Positions 7,795 to 17,904 of a stretch of DNA of 64,000 nucleotides are shown here, one piece after another. Source of the stretch: an uncultured Sphingomonadaceae bacterium (lineage in GTDB: Bacteria > Pseudomonadota > Alphaproteobacteria > Sphingomonadales > Sphingomonadaceae). Position 1 is the stretch's first letter; every line of letters begins with the position of its first letter. The notes under the pieces were generated by a model that saw nothing but the letters and a program-made list of their open reading frames with translations, did not search any database and was not told the DNA's origin. Position numbers and translations under genes: made by a program. The stretch is from positions 62,001 through 126,000 of the forward strand of contig CANLSQ010000001.1 of assembly GCA_947493955.1 (NCBI GenBank). Reading direction: 5' to 3'.

Positions 7795-7994
7795 GTCCAG
7801 ATCGGATGAATAGGTCCGATATGTGACCTATTCGACACAGAAAAACACCCCCTGTCAAAAATACTAGTGAAAACGCGAGTTTGGCCTTCACTTAATGTAA
7901 AATCGCATTTTAAAGCGGTTGTAGGCCACAGAGCCTCGGTTGTGAATTTGACCATAATGGTCATCGCAGCAGAACATTTTGAGAGGGTTTAGCT

Positions 7995-10373
7995 ATGAAA
8001 TCAGTAAAATTTGCAAGTCTGTCCGCGTTGGCTTTTGCCATGGCATCACAGCCTGCATTGGCTCAAGATGCTGAGGAAGCGGCAGAGGCGGATGACAATA
8101 TTATCATTGTCACGGCGACAAAACGCGACGCCAATCTTCAAGATATTCCATTTTCCATAAACGCACAGACAGCGGCGGATATTCAAAAGAGCGGGGCCAC
8201 CACGCTGGAAGATATTTCTCGAAACGTTGCGGGTCTTTCCATCCAAAATCTCGGCCCCGGTCAAAGCCAGGTCGCCATTCGCGGTGTATCGGCCGGACAG
8301 ATTGTCCGTGACCAGCCCGGCGTGAAAGAGCAGGTCGGTGTATATCTAGATGAGTCGGTCATCTCACTGTCCCTGTTTACGCCGGACCTTGATCTGTTCG
8401 ACCTCAACCGTGTGGAGACCTTGCGCGGTCCGCAGGGTACGCTGTTCGGTTCTGGCTCAATTGGCGGTACCATCCGGTACATCACCAACCAGCCTAATCT
8501 GAATGAGTTGGAAGGTGTTGCCGAGGGCGACGTCAATCTCGTCGATGGTGATGATCTGGGTTACAGTTTGAAAGGGGCGGTCAACGTCCCGCTGATCGAG
8601 GATAAACTGGCCCTTCGCGCGGTCGGCTACTACACTCAATTTGGCGGCTTCATTGAGGCTTTGGGTGAGGGCGGTGCGTCGGAGGAAGACGTCAATAGCG
8701 GTGAACGCTATGGCGGCCGCCTCGCGCTAACGCTGCAACCTGTCGAAGGGCTGACCATAACGCCGCGCGTTGTCTATCAGGAAATCAAATCCGATGGCTT
8801 TAACCGCCAGGAAGTCTTCAACGTGTTCGCCAATCCGTTCACAACGACCCGCCCTGCGATTGAGCTCGGTGAGCGCCAGCAATATTTGCTGCTGGATGAG
8901 GCTTTTGAAGACCAGACGTTGATCGCGGACCTGACGTTTAATGCTGATCTTGGCACTGTAAACTTTACTGCGGTCACCAGCTACACGGATCGGGAAATTC
9001 TGGTTAGTCGCGACGCAAGTGCTTTGACCGGATCGGTGTCTATCGATCTTGGCTTTCTTGAGGCTGATGCATTACTGCCCTCCAATCTGCGGGATACGAC
9101 TGACCTGTCACAATATTCTCAGGAAGTCCGGTTTGCGTCCGACAATGAAAGCCGGTTCCAGTGGGTCGTCGGCGGTTTCTATTCTTCGGTTACGCGTGAG
9201 TATCGTCAGCGCCTTCCAACGCCTGGTTATGATGCCGCAACTGATGCCGCATTGGGCGCAGGAACGGCTGCGGGTGCCGCCAATGGATTCGGCACTGACT
9301 CGCCGTTCAACTCCGATCTGGACTACGATATCGAGCAATTTGCCGCCTTTGCAGAAGCCAGTTTCGATCTCACCGACAGTCTGACCATTACGGCTGGCGG
9401 TCGCTATTATGATTTTGAAGAAACGCGGATGATCAGCACCGGCGGTCTGTTCGCAAATGGTGATAGCGGAGTGGTTGATGTGACATCATCCAACGGTTTC
9501 ACGCCGCGTTTGCTGGTCAACTATGACATTACCGATGATATTTCGGTCAATGCTCAGGCGTCTCAGGGTTTTCGATTGGGCGGGGTGAATGATCCACTGA
9601 ATATTCCGCTATGTTCACCACAAGATGCGGCCATTTTTGGTTCGTTCCAGGATTATGATGATGAATCGCTCTGGAACTATGAGCTCGGCGTGAAAGCGCA
9701 AAGCGGCGGTATCACCTTCAACGCTGCGGCCTTCTATACCGACATTAGTGATCTGCAGGTTACACTGGATGCGGGTTCCTGTTCGTCGCGGATCACCTTC
9801 AACGTACCGGAAGCCCATACTCTGGGTCTGGAATGGGAGCTGTCAGCAGAAGTGCTGACCGGTCTCGATATCGGATTGTCCGGTTCGATACTGGAAGCCG
9901 AGTTTGATTCTACCGTCGTCGATGGTGCGGGTAACGTGTTGGGCGGTGTGGAAGACGGAAACCGTCTGCCATCGGTGCCGAAATTCCAGATATCCGGTGA
10001 TGCAACTTACAGCTGGCCCATTGGTGCAGGTGAAGCCTTTATCAGCGCGTCAGCCCAGCATGTCGGTAGCCGGTTTACACAGCCCAGTGACCAGGTTGAT
10101 AATCCGCGCTCCTTTGTCTCCGGACTGCCTTTTGGCGGCGCCACCGGTAATGAAGCAACGGTCATCGATCTGAAATTGCCAGCCTATGAACTGGTCAATC
10201 TCAGCGCCGGGGTCAAGCTCGACAATCAGCTGGACGTCACAATCTATGTGAAGAATGTCTTTGATGAAAACGCGCTGTTGTCCTTTGACCGGGAACGTGG
10301 CGGGCGTGCCCGAACAGCATTTCGGGTTGGTCAGCCCAGAACATTTGGTTTGACCGTTCGCAAGGGCTTCTGA
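7995..10373 (+). CDS. TonB-dependent outer-membrane receptor
   Basis: Outer-membrane receptor of 792 residues. It has a signal peptide (ends PALAQ, residue 24), a TonB-box-like stretch IIIVTATKRDANLQDIPFSI, a plug domain with the conserved VETLRGPQGTLFGSGSIGG block and a 22-strand barrel ending in a terminal Phe (FGLTVRKGF). GAGAGGG lies before the ATG. The substrate cannot be read from the sequence; sphingomonads use many such receptors for polymers, siderophores and aromatic compounds. It is separated from amtB by a strong terminator, so co-regulation with nitrogen is not implied. A strong terminator follows it. Confidence 0.93.
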   Translation: MKSVKFASLSALAFAMASQPALAQDAEEAAEADDNIIIVTATKRDANLQDIPFSINAQTAADIQKSGATTLEDISRNVAGLSIQNLGPGQSQVAIRGVSAGQIVRDQPGVKEQVGVYLDESVISLSLFTPDLDLFDLNRVETLRGPQGTLFGSGSIGGTIRYITNQPNLNELEGVAEGDVNLVDGDDLGYSLKGAVNVPLIEDKLALRAVGYYTQFGGFIEALGEGGASEEDVNSGERYGGRLALTLQPVEGLTITPRVVYQEIKSDGFNRQEVFNVFANPFTTTRPAIELGERQQYLLLDEAFEDQTLIADLTFNADLGTVNFTAVTSYTDREILVSRDASALTGSVSIDLGFLEADALLPSNLRDTTDLSQYSQEVRFASDNESRFQWVVGGFYSSVTREYRQRLPTPGYDAATDAALGAGTAAGAANGFGTDSPFNSDLDYDIEQFAAFAEASFDLTDSLTITAGGRYYDFEETRMISTGGLFANGDSGVVDVTSSNGFTPRLLVNYDITDDISVNAQASQGFRLGGVNDPLNIPLCSPQDAAIFGSFQDYDDESLWNYELGVKAQSGGITFNAAAFYTDISDLQVTLDAGSCSSRITFNVPEAHTLGLEWELSAEVLTGLDIGLSGSILEAEFDSTVVDGAGNVLGGVEDGNRLPSVPKFQISGDATYSWPIGAGEAFISASAQHVGSRFTQPSDQVDNPRSFVSGLPFGGATGNEATVIDLKLPAYELVNLSAGVKLDNQLDVTIYVKNVFDENALLSFDRERGGRARTAFRVGQPRTFGLTVRKGF

Positions 10374-10391
10374 ACCTCCATATACTGAACG

Positions 10392-10427
10392 AAAAGGCCG
10401 GGGGTGGAAGCACCTTCGGCCTTTTTT
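10392..10427 (+). terminator. Intrinsic terminator of the TonB-dependent receptor
   Basis: Continuous 15-bp stem 10392-10406 with 10411-10425 (two G-T pairs), GAAG loop, ending in CTTTTTT. Confidence 0.95.
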
Positions 10428-10778
10428 GATTCCATGATAGTCATGGCCATTGACGGCTGTCCTACATGTTTCGGTTTGTGATATTGTGTGAAGCGGTTTT
10501 TGGATCGTGATACGATTCTGCGCGATTGATGAATCTCCAAAGGAGATTTTGCAATTTCACCTGATTCCGGTTTGTCATGAATGCCCATAAGGAGGGTGCT
10601 CACTTTGTAAACTTCGCATCTATTTGTTGGAAAAATGGTAATTATTGTGTTCATAAAAGTTGGTACTAACCTGAACGACTGCTGACAAGAGGGTTCAGTC
10701 TCCACTCAACAGCGATCCCCTAAAAAGGTTTCGCAAGCTCGAAAATAGTTCTCGAGTGGGAGTAAAAGGAACGTGGAG
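10428..10778. other. 351-bp gene-free leader region
   Basis: No convincing gene. It is A+T-richer than its surroundings and holds small hairpins: ATCTCC-AAA-GGAGAT (about 10534-10548), CTGAAC paired with GTTCAG (about 10670-10698) and CTCGA/TCGAG close to the next start. A possible 30-codon frame from the ATG at 10578 has no ribosome binding site, so I do not call it. It probably carries the promoter and a long 5' leader of the next gene. Confidence 0.4.
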
Positions 10779-11294
10779 ATGAACAGTCTTAAAACAGCAT
10801 TGGTCGGAACCGCTGCCGCAACTGCGATGGCCGTTTCTGCAACGCCTGCGATGGCGAAAGATTATGACCGGGGCGGTATCAGCGCCGGCGAAGTGATAGC
10901 CGGAGCGGTCGTGCTGGGCGGACTGGCCGCGATATTGTCTTCGGGAAAGAAGGATAAGTATAGCAACAGCTATTATGACGATGACTATCGGGATCGGCGC
11001 TATCGTGACAAGCGCTATGGCTATGGCGATCGCAAGCGTATTCGTCCGCGCCGGGCCGTGAACAAATGTGTTCGGGCTGCCGAGCGTAAGGCGAGCTATT
11101 ACGGCCGGGCTGATGTGACCCAAATTCGTGATGTGAAGCGGACCCGCTACGGCTATAAAATCAAGGGCCGGCTCGTGGTGAAAGACGGTTATCGCGGCTA
11201 TCGCCGCAGCTACGATCGCGGCAAGTTTACCTGCTATGTTGAAGGTCGCCGGGTGTCCGGAGTGCGCCTGAAAGACCTTAGACATCGTTACTAA
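10779..11294 (+). CDS. Exported Arg/Asp/Tyr-rich protein, first of two paralogs
   Basis: Protein of 171 residues with a signal peptide ending ATPAMA. After a hydrophobic glycine-rich stretch (GEVIAGAVVLGGLAAIL, resembling a membrane-inserting segment) comes a charged, low-complexity region of DYRDRRYRDKRYGYGDRKR type. The C-terminal domain begins NKCVRAAERKA and ends with a second Cys, so one disulfide is likely. AAAGGA lies eight bases before the ATG at 10779; a GTG at 10773 is too close to it. The C-terminal layout (C-x2-AAER...C) is shared with the next gene. Function unknown; a periplasmic or envelope role is inferred. Confidence 0.85.
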   Translation: MNSLKTALVGTAAATAMAVSATPAMAKDYDRGGISAGEVIAGAVVLGGLAAILSSGKKDKYSNSYYDDDYRDRRYRDKRYGYGDRKRIRPRRAVNKCVRAAERKASYYGRADVTQIRDVKRTRYGYKIKGRLVVKDGYRGYRRSYDRGKFTCYVEGRRVSGVRLKDLRHRY

Positions 11295-11315
11295 GGTCAC
11301 AGGATATAAGAATAT

Positions 11316-11341
11316 GGTTCAGCCTGGCGACAGGCTGGACC
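11316..11341 (+). other. Strong intergenic hairpin between the two paralogs
   Basis: GGTTCAGCCTG (11316-11326) pairs with CAGGCTGGACC (11331-11341) through a GCGA tetraloop with one G-T pair. No T-run follows, so it may be a weak terminator, an RNA-stability element or an attenuator between the two paralogs. Confidence 0.6.
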
Positions 11342-11407
11342 AACTATTTATGGTATATGACTGGAGTCTGGGGCACAGAATCTGGTAAATCTTTGGGGGT
11401 ATGAGTT

Positions 11408-12079
11408 ATGCGTTTTCATAAGAAAGTTTCCGCCGCCGTCGCATCGACGGCCTTGGTATTCACCGGATTTGCGCCTGCGATGGCAGCACCGGTCAATCCT
11501 GCACCGGCACCGGTAAATGTTCTGGATCTGGATAGCCTTGGGTGGACAGCTGATAGCGACAAAGCAGAAGGCTGGCGCGGATATCGCGGTTACCGTGGGT
11601 ATCGCGGCTATGGCTATGGCCGTGGTTATCGGCGGCATCGGAACCGGGTGGATGCTGGCGATGTATTGGCTGGTGTTTTGATCATCGGTGGTATTGCGGC
11701 AATTGCCAGTGCAGCCTCAAAAAACAAGCGGGATCGCCGTTATGAGGATCGCGATTATCGCTATGATCGCCGCAATGACGACCGGCGCTATGATAATCGT
11801 CGGGATGATCGTCGCTCAGACAGTCGCAGAGATGGTAGCAGGGATCGTGGTACAAGTTCGATGGATACGGCCATCAACGTCTGCTCCAACGCTGCCGAGC
11901 GTCAGGCGGGAGACGACGCCCGTGTTTCTCAAATTCAATCAGTTGCCCGTGATGGGGCAGGCTGGCGCGTTGAAGGCAATCTGTCCGGCAAAGCGCAAAC
12001 AAGTTTCTTGTGTGGGACAACAAATGGCCGGGTTGATTTTGTGCAACTTGGTGACGGTGAGCTCGCTTTCGCGAACTAG
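11408..12079 (+). CDS. Exported Arg/Asp/Tyr-rich protein, second paralog
   Basis: Protein of 223 residues with a signal peptide ending APAMA. It repeats the layout of its neighbour: a Gly/Tyr/Arg repeat (GYRGYRGYRGYGYG), a glycine-rich hydrophobic segment (VLAGVLIIGGIAAIASAAS), a long D/R/Y low-complexity tract (residues about 105-150) and a C-terminal domain with INVCSNAAERQA and a second Cys in SFLCGT. GGGGGT lies before the ATG. The stop is three bases from the end of the convergent next gene. Function unknown. Confidence 0.85.
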   Translation: MRFHKKVSAAVASTALVFTGFAPAMAAPVNPAPAPVNVLDLDSLGWTADSDKAEGWRGYRGYRGYRGYGYGRGYRRHRNRVDAGDVLAGVLIIGGIAAIASAASKNKRDRRYEDRDYRYDRRNDDRRYDNRRDDRRSDSRRDGSRDRGTSSMDTAINVCSNAAERQAGDDARVSQIQSVARDGAGWRVEGNLSGKAQTSFLCGTTNGRVDFVQLGDGELAFAN

Positions 12080-12082
12080 TCG

Positions 12083-12877
12083 CTAAACGGCAGTACGGCC
12101 AAATTCCTGACGGGTAACAGGATGCGAAGCACTTAGCCCTCCGTCTACGGCAATCGCCTGTCCATTGACATAGGATGACCTGTCGGATGCCAAAAATAAG
12201 GCAACTTCCGCCATCTCGATCGGATTGGCTCCGCGGCGCAAGGGATTGAGGTAACCAAGTCGGTCCTCTTTGCCTTTTTCCCGCGCTTTGTCATAGATGA
12301 ACTGGGTCATACCGGTTTCCGTGATACCGGGGCAAATGGCGTTACAGCGGACATTGGCTGTAGCAAATTGTTGCGCGGCAACTTTGACCAGATTGATAAC
12401 GCCCGCCTTGGACGCCGAATAAGCCGGGCCGCCTGCACCAGACCGGATACCGGCCACACTGGCGGTACAGATGATCGAACCGCCATGCCCACTGTCGGCA
12501 ATGACCTTGCCGGCATATTTCGCCGCCAGAAACGGTCCAATCAGATTGACGCGCAGCACCTCTTGCCATTCGGCGACACTGCTGTCGAAAATGCCTTCAA
12601 AACCGCCGCCTATGCCAGCATTGGCGAAAAAAACGTGCAGGTCGCCAAATTTCTGCTCGGCCGCATCGACGAGCATTTCAATATCGCCTTCCGATCCAGC
12701 GTCGGCCTTGATCGCGATGATATCGCCATTCGAGCCCTTGGCAGTTTCTTCCACCGCATCTGTCACATCGCTGGCAATCACTTTTGCGCCATGCTCGGCA
12801 AATAACAGCGCCGAGGCCCTGCCAATACCGCTGCCTGCGCCGGTTACGATGGCTACTTTATCCTGGAGATCCGCCAT
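12083..12877 (-). CDS. SDR family oxidoreductase
   Basis: NAD(P)-dependent short-chain dehydrogenase of 264 residues. Cofactor motif TGAGSGIG (residues 12-19), NAGIG, and the catalytic YSASK with Ser upstream are all present. It is the last gene of a five-gene minus-strand block (MFS, acyl-CoA dehydrogenase, alcohol dehydrogenase, APH kinase, SDR), so it likely oxidises a hydroxy intermediate of that pathway, for example a 3-hydroxyacyl-CoA. AGGAG precedes the ATG. Substrate not determinable. Confidence 0.92.
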   Translation of the reverse strand: MADLQDKVAIVTGAGSGIGRASALLFAEHGAKVIASDVTDAVEETAKGSNGDIIAIKADAGSEGDIEMLVDAAEQKFGDLHVFFANAGIGGGFEGIFDSSVAEWQEVLRVNLIGPFLAAKYAGKVIADSGHGGSIICTASVAGIRSGAGGPAYSASKAGVINLVKVAAQQFATANVRCNAICPGITETGMTQFIYDKAREKGKEDRLGYLNPLRRGANPIEMAEVALFLASDRSSYVNGQAIAVDGGLSASHPVTRQEFGRTAV

Positions 12878-12901
12878 GTTCGTGCTCCTGTTAGCTTGTT
12901 T

Positions 12902-13963
12902 TCAGGCGCCAGCGCGCTTTGCCGCTTCCCATCCGGCTTGGGCCAGGGGTGTTACGCGGTCAGACATCTCGGCCGCGGCAGCGCTGTTCGCCGTACCATC
13001 TACTACACGCTTCTGGATGCCTTGCAAAATTGCAGCAATCCGGAACAGGTTATAAGCGAGATACCAATCCATTGGCGGCAGATCCTCGATACCCGATTTT
13101 TCACAGTAACGGGCGATGGCTTCTTCCCGCGACGGGATACCAAGGGCTTCCAGATCAACGCCCTTCAAACCGCTGCGACCCTCAGGCTCCATCTCATAGG
13201 CCATCAGCCAGTAAGCAAAATCGGCAATCGGATCGCCTAGCGTGGATAACTCCCAGTCAAGCACAGCTATAACTTTCGGTTCGTCATGAGCAAAGATCAT
13301 ATTGTCGAGACGGTAATCGCCATGGACAATGCCAAAGCTCTTTTGCTCCGGTATCGTCTTTGTCAGCCATTCGATAAGCTGATCCATCTCCGGAATGGTT
13401 TCGAGTTCGGACAATCTATACTGCTGCGTCCAGCGTGAAATCTGACGTTCACAGTAATTTCCGGGCTTGCCATGTTTTTCCAAGCCCAGATTGGCAGGAT
13501 CATAGCTGTGGAGTAAGGCGAGCGTATCGATCATCTCATGATAAATCGCCCGTCGCTCATCTGGCTCCATGCCTGGCAGTGTGCCATCCCAAAGCGTCCG
13601 GCCGTCAGCCATGCCCATGATATAGAACATCGTGCCAATGACATTATCATCTTCGCAAAGGCCATAGGGTTTTGCGACGGGAAAGCCTGCGGGGTGAAGT
13701 CCGGCAATAACTCTGAACTCGCGGTCGACGGCGTGAGCCGATGGCAATAACTTGCCAAATGGCTTCTTGCGCAAGACATAGTCGGTGCCGGGAGTTTCAA
13801 TTTTGTAGGTTGGATTAGACTGGCCGCCCTTGAACTTGGTAATCGTCATGGGGCCAGCAAAGGCTTCAACATTAGCCTCCATCCATTTGGTGAGGCTTGC
13901 CTCGTCCAGCTTGTCTTTCTCTGGCACAGCCATCGTACCAGTCATGTCTTCTTGTGGATTCAT
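12902..13963 (-). CDS. APH-family phosphotransferase (ACAD10/11 kinase-domain-like)
   Basis: Protein of 353 residues with an aminoglycoside-phosphotransferase fold. It shows the nucleotide-binding [17 protein letters not shown] block, the catalytic loop [11 protein letters not shown] and the metal-binding [11 protein letters not shown]. This type is the N-terminal kinase domain of animal ACAD10/ACAD11 and relates to LvaA of bacterial levulinate catabolism, which phosphorylates 4-hydroxyacyl-CoA. The neighbouring acyl-CoA dehydrogenase at 15084-16391 is ACAD11-like, so both halves are present as separate genes. The 4-hydroxyacyl-CoA role is inference from this pairing. Confidence 0.88.
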   Translation of the reverse strand: MNPQEDMTGTMAVPEKDKLDEASLTKWMEANVEAFAGPMTITKFKGGQSNPTYKIETPGTDYVLRKKPFGKLLPSAHAVDREFRVIAGLHPAGFPVAKPYGLCEDDNVIGTMFYIMGMADGRTLWDGTLPGMEPDERRAIYHEMIDTLALLHSYDPANLGLEKHGKPGNYCERQISRWTQQYRLSELETIPEMDQLIEWLTKTIPEQKSFGIVHGDYRLDNMIFAHDEPKVIAVLDWELSTLGDPIADFAYWLMAYEMEPEGRSGLKGVDLEALGIPSREEAIARYCEKSGIEDLPPMDWYLAYNLFRIAAILQGIQKRVVDGTANSAAAAEMSDRVTPLAQAGWEAAKRAGA

Positions 13964-13982
13964 GGAAGTTCCTTCTTCCTAT

Positions 13983-15068
13983 TCAGTTGAATGTGATAAC
14001 GGAACGTGCCGCATCACCCTTTTTCATTTTTTCAAAGCCGTCATTAATCTGCTCAAGTGGAATCGTCTCAGCAACAATACTATCCAAATCCAGCAAGCCG
14101 CGCAGGTAGAAATCGACCAAGCGCGGAATATCGACCGGAAACCGGTTTTCGCCCATGAGCACGCCCTGCAATTTCTTGCCAGATAGCAAGTCCATGGCGC
14201 TGAGGCCTACTTGATGATCCAGGGGCATCATGCCGAGGATTGTTGCGGTGCCGCCTCGTTTTAGCGAGCCAACTGCGAGTTCGCCGGATGCCGGACGCCC
14301 GACTGCCTCGATTGCATGATCGACGCCTCCCTTGGTAAGGTCCAAAATTTGTTCTGCAGCGTCATCAGCCATGGCGTCGACAGTATCAGTCGCTCCGAGC
14401 TTCATTGCGAGGTCCCGTTTTTCCGGAACAGGGTCGGCAGCAATGATACGCCCTGCACCGGCAATTTTGGCCGCATTAATTGTTGCCAATCCGACACCAC
14501 CGCAGCCGACTACTGCAACAGTTTCTCCGGGTGTGACAGCGCAAGCATTAAATATGGTTCCTGCTCCGGTCGTAACCGCGCAACCAATAACTGCGGCACG
14601 ATCAAGCGGCATGTCGGGATCAATCCGCGTACAGGCATGCTCATGTATCAGCATCTGCTCGGCAAAAGCTGATAGATTGAGCATTTGCGCAACTGTTGAA
14701 CCATCAGGGCGTGTAATACGCGGCGCTTCGCCTTCCGCTCGCCGTGTATCGGCCCCAAGGCAGAGTGACATGCGGCCAGAAACACAGAATTCGCAATGGC
14801 CGCAAAAAGCAGACAAGCAGGAAACCACGGCATCACCGACCGCAACGGTTCTCACTTCACTGCCAATTGCTTCGACAATACCAGCCGCTTCATGACCCGG
14901 TATGGCGGGCAGAGGATGCGGGTAGTTGCCATCAATGAAATGAAGATCCGAATGGCACAACCCGCAGGCGGCCGTTCGGATCAGCACTTCGTGCGGTCCC
15001 GGCTTGGAGATGGTTACATCTTCGATTTCGAGCGGTTTTCCCGCTTCAACCAGGACTGCTGCTTTCAT
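13983..15068 (-). CDS. Zinc-dependent alcohol dehydrogenase (MDR family)
   Basis: Protein of 361 residues. The catalytic zinc ligands are in CGLCHSD and GHEAAG; four cysteines in CGHCEFCVSGRMSLC form the structural zinc site; the Rossmann motif VVGCGGVGLATINAAKIAGA binds NAD. Length and motifs fit the class III-like or aryl-alcohol dehydrogenase group. It sits between the APH kinase and the ACAD11-like dehydrogenase with gaps of 15-20 bases, implying one operon. Its substrate is probably an alcohol precursor of the acid degraded by the cluster. Confidence 0.93.
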   Translation of the reverse strand: MKAAVLVEAGKPLEIEDVTISKPGPHEVLIRTAACGLCHSDLHFIDGNYPHPLPAIPGHEAAGIVEAIGSEVRTVAVGDAVVSCLSAFCGHCEFCVSGRMSLCLGADTRRAEGEAPRITRPDGSTVAQMLNLSAFAEQMLIHEHACTRIDPDMPLDRAAVIGCAVTTGAGTIFNACAVTPGETVAVVGCGGVGLATINAAKIAGAGRIIAADPVPEKRDLAMKLGATDTVDAMADDAAEQILDLTKGGVDHAIEAVGRPASGELAVGSLKRGGTATILGMMPLDHQVGLSAMDLLSGKKLQGVLMGENRFPVDIPRLVDFYLRGLLDLDSIVAETIPLEQINDGFEKMKKGDAARSVITFN

Positions 15069-15083
15069 CTAATTGGTCCTCTC

Positions 15084-16391
15084 TTATCGCGTGACGGCAA
15101 GGTCGCCGGATGATATTTCTTCCTTCATTTTGCTGCCATCAGCGGTTTCGGCATATTTGCCATATTCCATTTTCGCGATCGTTCGGTTGTGAACCTCATC
15201 AGGGCCGTCCGCAAGACGCAGGGTGCGTTGATGCGCATAAGCACTGGCCAATCCGAAGTCATTGCTGACACCGCCTCCGCCATGCGCCTGAATGGCATCA
15301 TCAATGATTTTCAATGCCATCGTTGGGGCTTGAACCTTGATCATTGCGATCTCCGCTTTTGCGTATTTGTTACCGACCTTGTCCATCATATCTGCAGCTT
15401 TCAGGCAAAGAAGACGGCTCATATCAATATCGATACGTGCCCGAGCAACGCGTTCATCCCAAACGCTGTGCTCGGAAATACGTTTGCCGAAGGCGATACG
15501 CGATTGCAGACGCTTAACCATTTTCTCAAGCGCTTCTTCCGCAACACCGATGGTACGCATGCAGTGATGAATACGGCCAGGTCCAAGGCGGCCCTGAGCG
15601 ATCTCAAAACCACGTCCTTCACCCAAGATGATATTGGACGCAGGAACACGCACATCTTTCATCTCGACTTCCATATGCCCATGCGGGGCATCGTCATAAC
15701 CAAAGACAGGCAGATGACGGATGACGTTCACGCCGGGCGCGTCTGTGGGCATCAGAATCTGGGATTGCTGTGTGTAACGACTGCCCTCGAAGGAGGTTTT
15801 ACCCATTACGATCGCTATTTTGCAGCGCGGATCGCCGAGGCCGGAAGACCACCATTTGCGGCCATTTATTACATATTCATCGCCATCGCGAACGATAGCG
15901 GTTTCGATGTTGGTTGCATCGGATGAAGCCACAGCCGGTTCTGTCATCAAAAAGGCTGAACGAATCTCACCATTCATCAACGGACGAAGATACTGCTCTT
16001 TCTGTTCCAGCGTGCCATAGCGATGGAAGACTTCCATATTGCCGGTATCCGGTGCGGAGCAGTTGAAAACTTCAGACGAAAAACCGACGCGGCCCATTTC
16101 TTCAGCGCAAAGAGCATATTCGAGGTTCGTCAGGCCGGGGCCTTCGAATTCAAAACTATCATCAATATGAGGAAGGTTCGGATTGGAGGGCGGCATGAAA
16201 AGATTCCAGATGCCCTTTTCTTTCGCTTTGGCTTTTTCTTCTTCCACGACTTGAAGGACTTTCCAGCGATCTCCGGATTCGTCTTCAGCCTGATAATCAG
16301 CAACGCGGGGGCGCACATGATTCTCGATATGCTCACGCACCTGATTGCGCCAATATTCCTGTTTCTCCGTGAGATCAAAATCCATGCTCAT
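15084..16391 (-). CDS. Acyl-CoA dehydrogenase, ACAD10/11-like
   Basis: FAD enzyme of 435 residues. Characteristic blocks are [61 protein letters not shown] and [13 protein letters not shown], which closely resemble the dehydrogenase half of ACAD11. The catalytic Glu is in ADGPDEVH. In ACAD10/11 this half acts on a phosphorylated 4-hydroxyacyl-CoA made by the kinase half; here the kinase is the gene at 12902-13963. AGGACATG lies around the start. First enzyme gene of the minus-strand catabolic block. Confidence 0.93.
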   Translation of the reverse strand: MSMDFDLTEKQEYWRNQVREHIENHVRPRVADYQAEDESGDRWKVLQVVEEEKAKAKEKGIWNLFMPPSNPNLPHIDDSFEFEGPGLTNLEYALCAEEMGRVGFSSEVFNCSAPDTGNMEVFHRYGTLEQKEQYLRPLMNGEIRSAFLMTEPAVASSDATNIETAIVRDGDEYVINGRKWWSSGLGDPRCKIAIVMGKTSFEGSRYTQQSQILMPTDAPGVNVIRHLPVFGYDDAPHGHMEVEMKDVRVPASNIILGEGRGFEIAQGRLGPGRIHHCMRTIGVAEEALEKMVKRLQSRIAFGKRISEHSVWDERVARARIDIDMSRLLCLKAADMMDKVGNKYAKAEIAMIKVQAPTMALKIIDDAIQAHGGGGVSNDFGLASAYAHQRTLRLADGPDEVHNRTIAKMEYGKYAETADGSKMKEEISSGDLAVTR

Positions 16392-16488
16392 GTCCTTTTT
16401 TGAAAGATTTTCGATTTAACTATGCAATTAACTTATCAGAGCCGTGACGGCTTTGCCACAGGGAAACGTGTCCGAATTCGGAAAAATT

Positions 16489-17904
16489 CTACTCCGCCGC
16501 GCGGGCAGACATCCGTTCTTCATGATCCTTTTCGCCCAGCGGAAACAATGTGTAGGCCCAAGCCCCGATCAACGCGATCACTGTGGCAAGAACCACATAG
16601 AAAAGTGCCAGATTGTCGACTATTTCTGGATCGACCGTGCCACTCGCGGCACCCTGTGGCAGGCCGACCAGAGCGATGATCAATCCAGATAGCAGAATGC
16701 CTAGTCCATTGACGACTTTTTGCATGAAAAACATGCCGGAAGAGAACAGTCCCTCGGTCCGTTTTCCGGTGTCATGCTCATATTGGTCCGACACATCGGC
16801 GATCATCGACATGGTCAAAATCATCGCCGAGATTCCGGCAGCAGTCGAACTGATGAGGAAAGCGAAGAGCACAGGCACCATCACGGGATCCCCGGGTTCA
16901 GGAAACAGGTCGACAAAACGCAACCAATAGGGGAGCGTACCGAGAAGGAGAGTTACGAGGGCGAGCCAGGAGGCCGCATGTGCCTTACCGAGCTTTTTCG
17001 AAATCGGGGTGACCATGATGAAGGCCACGATAGCGGCGACAAGCAGCAAGACCGAATAGGCGGTGAAATTGGCCTGGTTAAACTCCCAAACATGGGTGAA
17101 CAGATAGATAGAGAGCGCGAAAATCAGCCACTGGTTGGTAAAGGCAAAAACGCCTGCGAACATCAAGAGTAGAAAAGGTCGGTAGCGGAAAGCCTGCAGG
17201 ATCTCTCCGAAGCTCTCGGCGGATTGTGGATATTCGGTGGCTGCCCGATACTGGCCGACAATCCTCTTGTGGGTGCCAATGGCAGATGACAGTGCGGCAA
17301 TGATCATGATGCACGCCCCGAAAAGCGCATAAATGCTGTATCCTTCCGGATTGAGTTGTCCATCTGCATATGCCGCGGTGGGAGTGAGGAAAAAGGCATA
17401 AGCCAGGAACATCACAAAAATGCCGCCGCCCCAGCCAAAAAGAAATCGGTATCGCATGATGGCCGTCCGGTCATGATAATCTCGGCTCAGTTCGGGTAGC
17501 AGGGCCAGCGCCGGCACCTCATAGGCCGAAAACGCCATGCGGACGGCCATGGCGATGAAAAACAGATAGGCAAATGTGCCCCATTCACTGAGTTCCGGGG
17601 GGTGCCAGAGGGCGATCCAGATGAGGGCAATGGGAATGACCGCGCCGTATAGCCACGGGTGGCGCCGGCCAATCTTGGTCCGGGTGCGATCACTCATCTG
17701 TCCAACCGCCGGATCGATAAAGGCGTCGGCAATAAGAGCGAGCGCGATGGCCAGGCTGACGAGATCGGCGCGCAGTCCGACAACCTGATTATAGTAGAAC
17801 AGCAGGAAGGTAGCGAAGCCATTATCCTTGATGCCATAGGCAACGGATCCGAATCCGTAGGCCAGTTTCGATTTCAATGGCAATGTTTCCGAAGCGGCGT
17901 TCAT
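16489..17904 (-). CDS. MFS transporter of the glycoside-pentoside-hexuronide (MelB) type
   Basis: Twelve-helix permease of 471 residues. The N-terminus KLAYGFGSVAYGIKDNGFATFLLFYYNQVVGL and the loop DRTRTKIGRRHPWLY (listed as separate blocks) are typical of the GPH cation-symporter family. Sphingomonad members of this group often occur with lipid, steroid or terpenoid catabolic genes rather than sugars. It is divergent from the acyl-CoA dehydrogenase at 18203 and upstream of the minus-strand catabolic block, with 97 bases to the next gene, so it may import the block's substrate. Confidence 0.88.
   Translation of the reverse strand: MNAASETLPLKSKLAYGFGSVAYGIKDNGFATFLLFYYNQVVGLRADLVSLAIALALIADAFIDPAVGQMSDRTRTKIGRRHPWLYGAVIPIALIWIALWHPPELSEWGTFAYLFFIAMAVRMAFSAYEVPALALLPELSRDYHDRTAIMRYRFLFGWGGGIFVMFLAYAFFLTPTAAYADGQLNPEGYSIYALFGACIMIIAALSSAIGTHKRIVGQYRAATEYPQSAESFGEILQAFRYRPFLLLMFAGVFAFTNQWLIFALSIYLFTHVWEFNQANFTAYSVLLLVAAIVAFIMVTPISKKLGKAHAASWLALVTLLLGTLPYWLRFVDLFPEPGDPVMVPVLFAFLISSTAAGISAMILTMSMIADVSDQYEHDTGKRTEGLFSSGMFFMQKVVNGLGILLSGLIIALVGLPQGAASGTVDPEIVDNLALFYVVLATVIALIGAWAYTLFPLGEKDHEERMSARAAE

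Noticed and set aside
10695-11300. Minus-strand frame of 201 codons opposite the first Arg/Tyr-rich protein
   Set aside because: The His/Ile/Val-rich translation results from the reverse of the repetitive plus-strand gene, which has a signal peptide and ribosome binding site.
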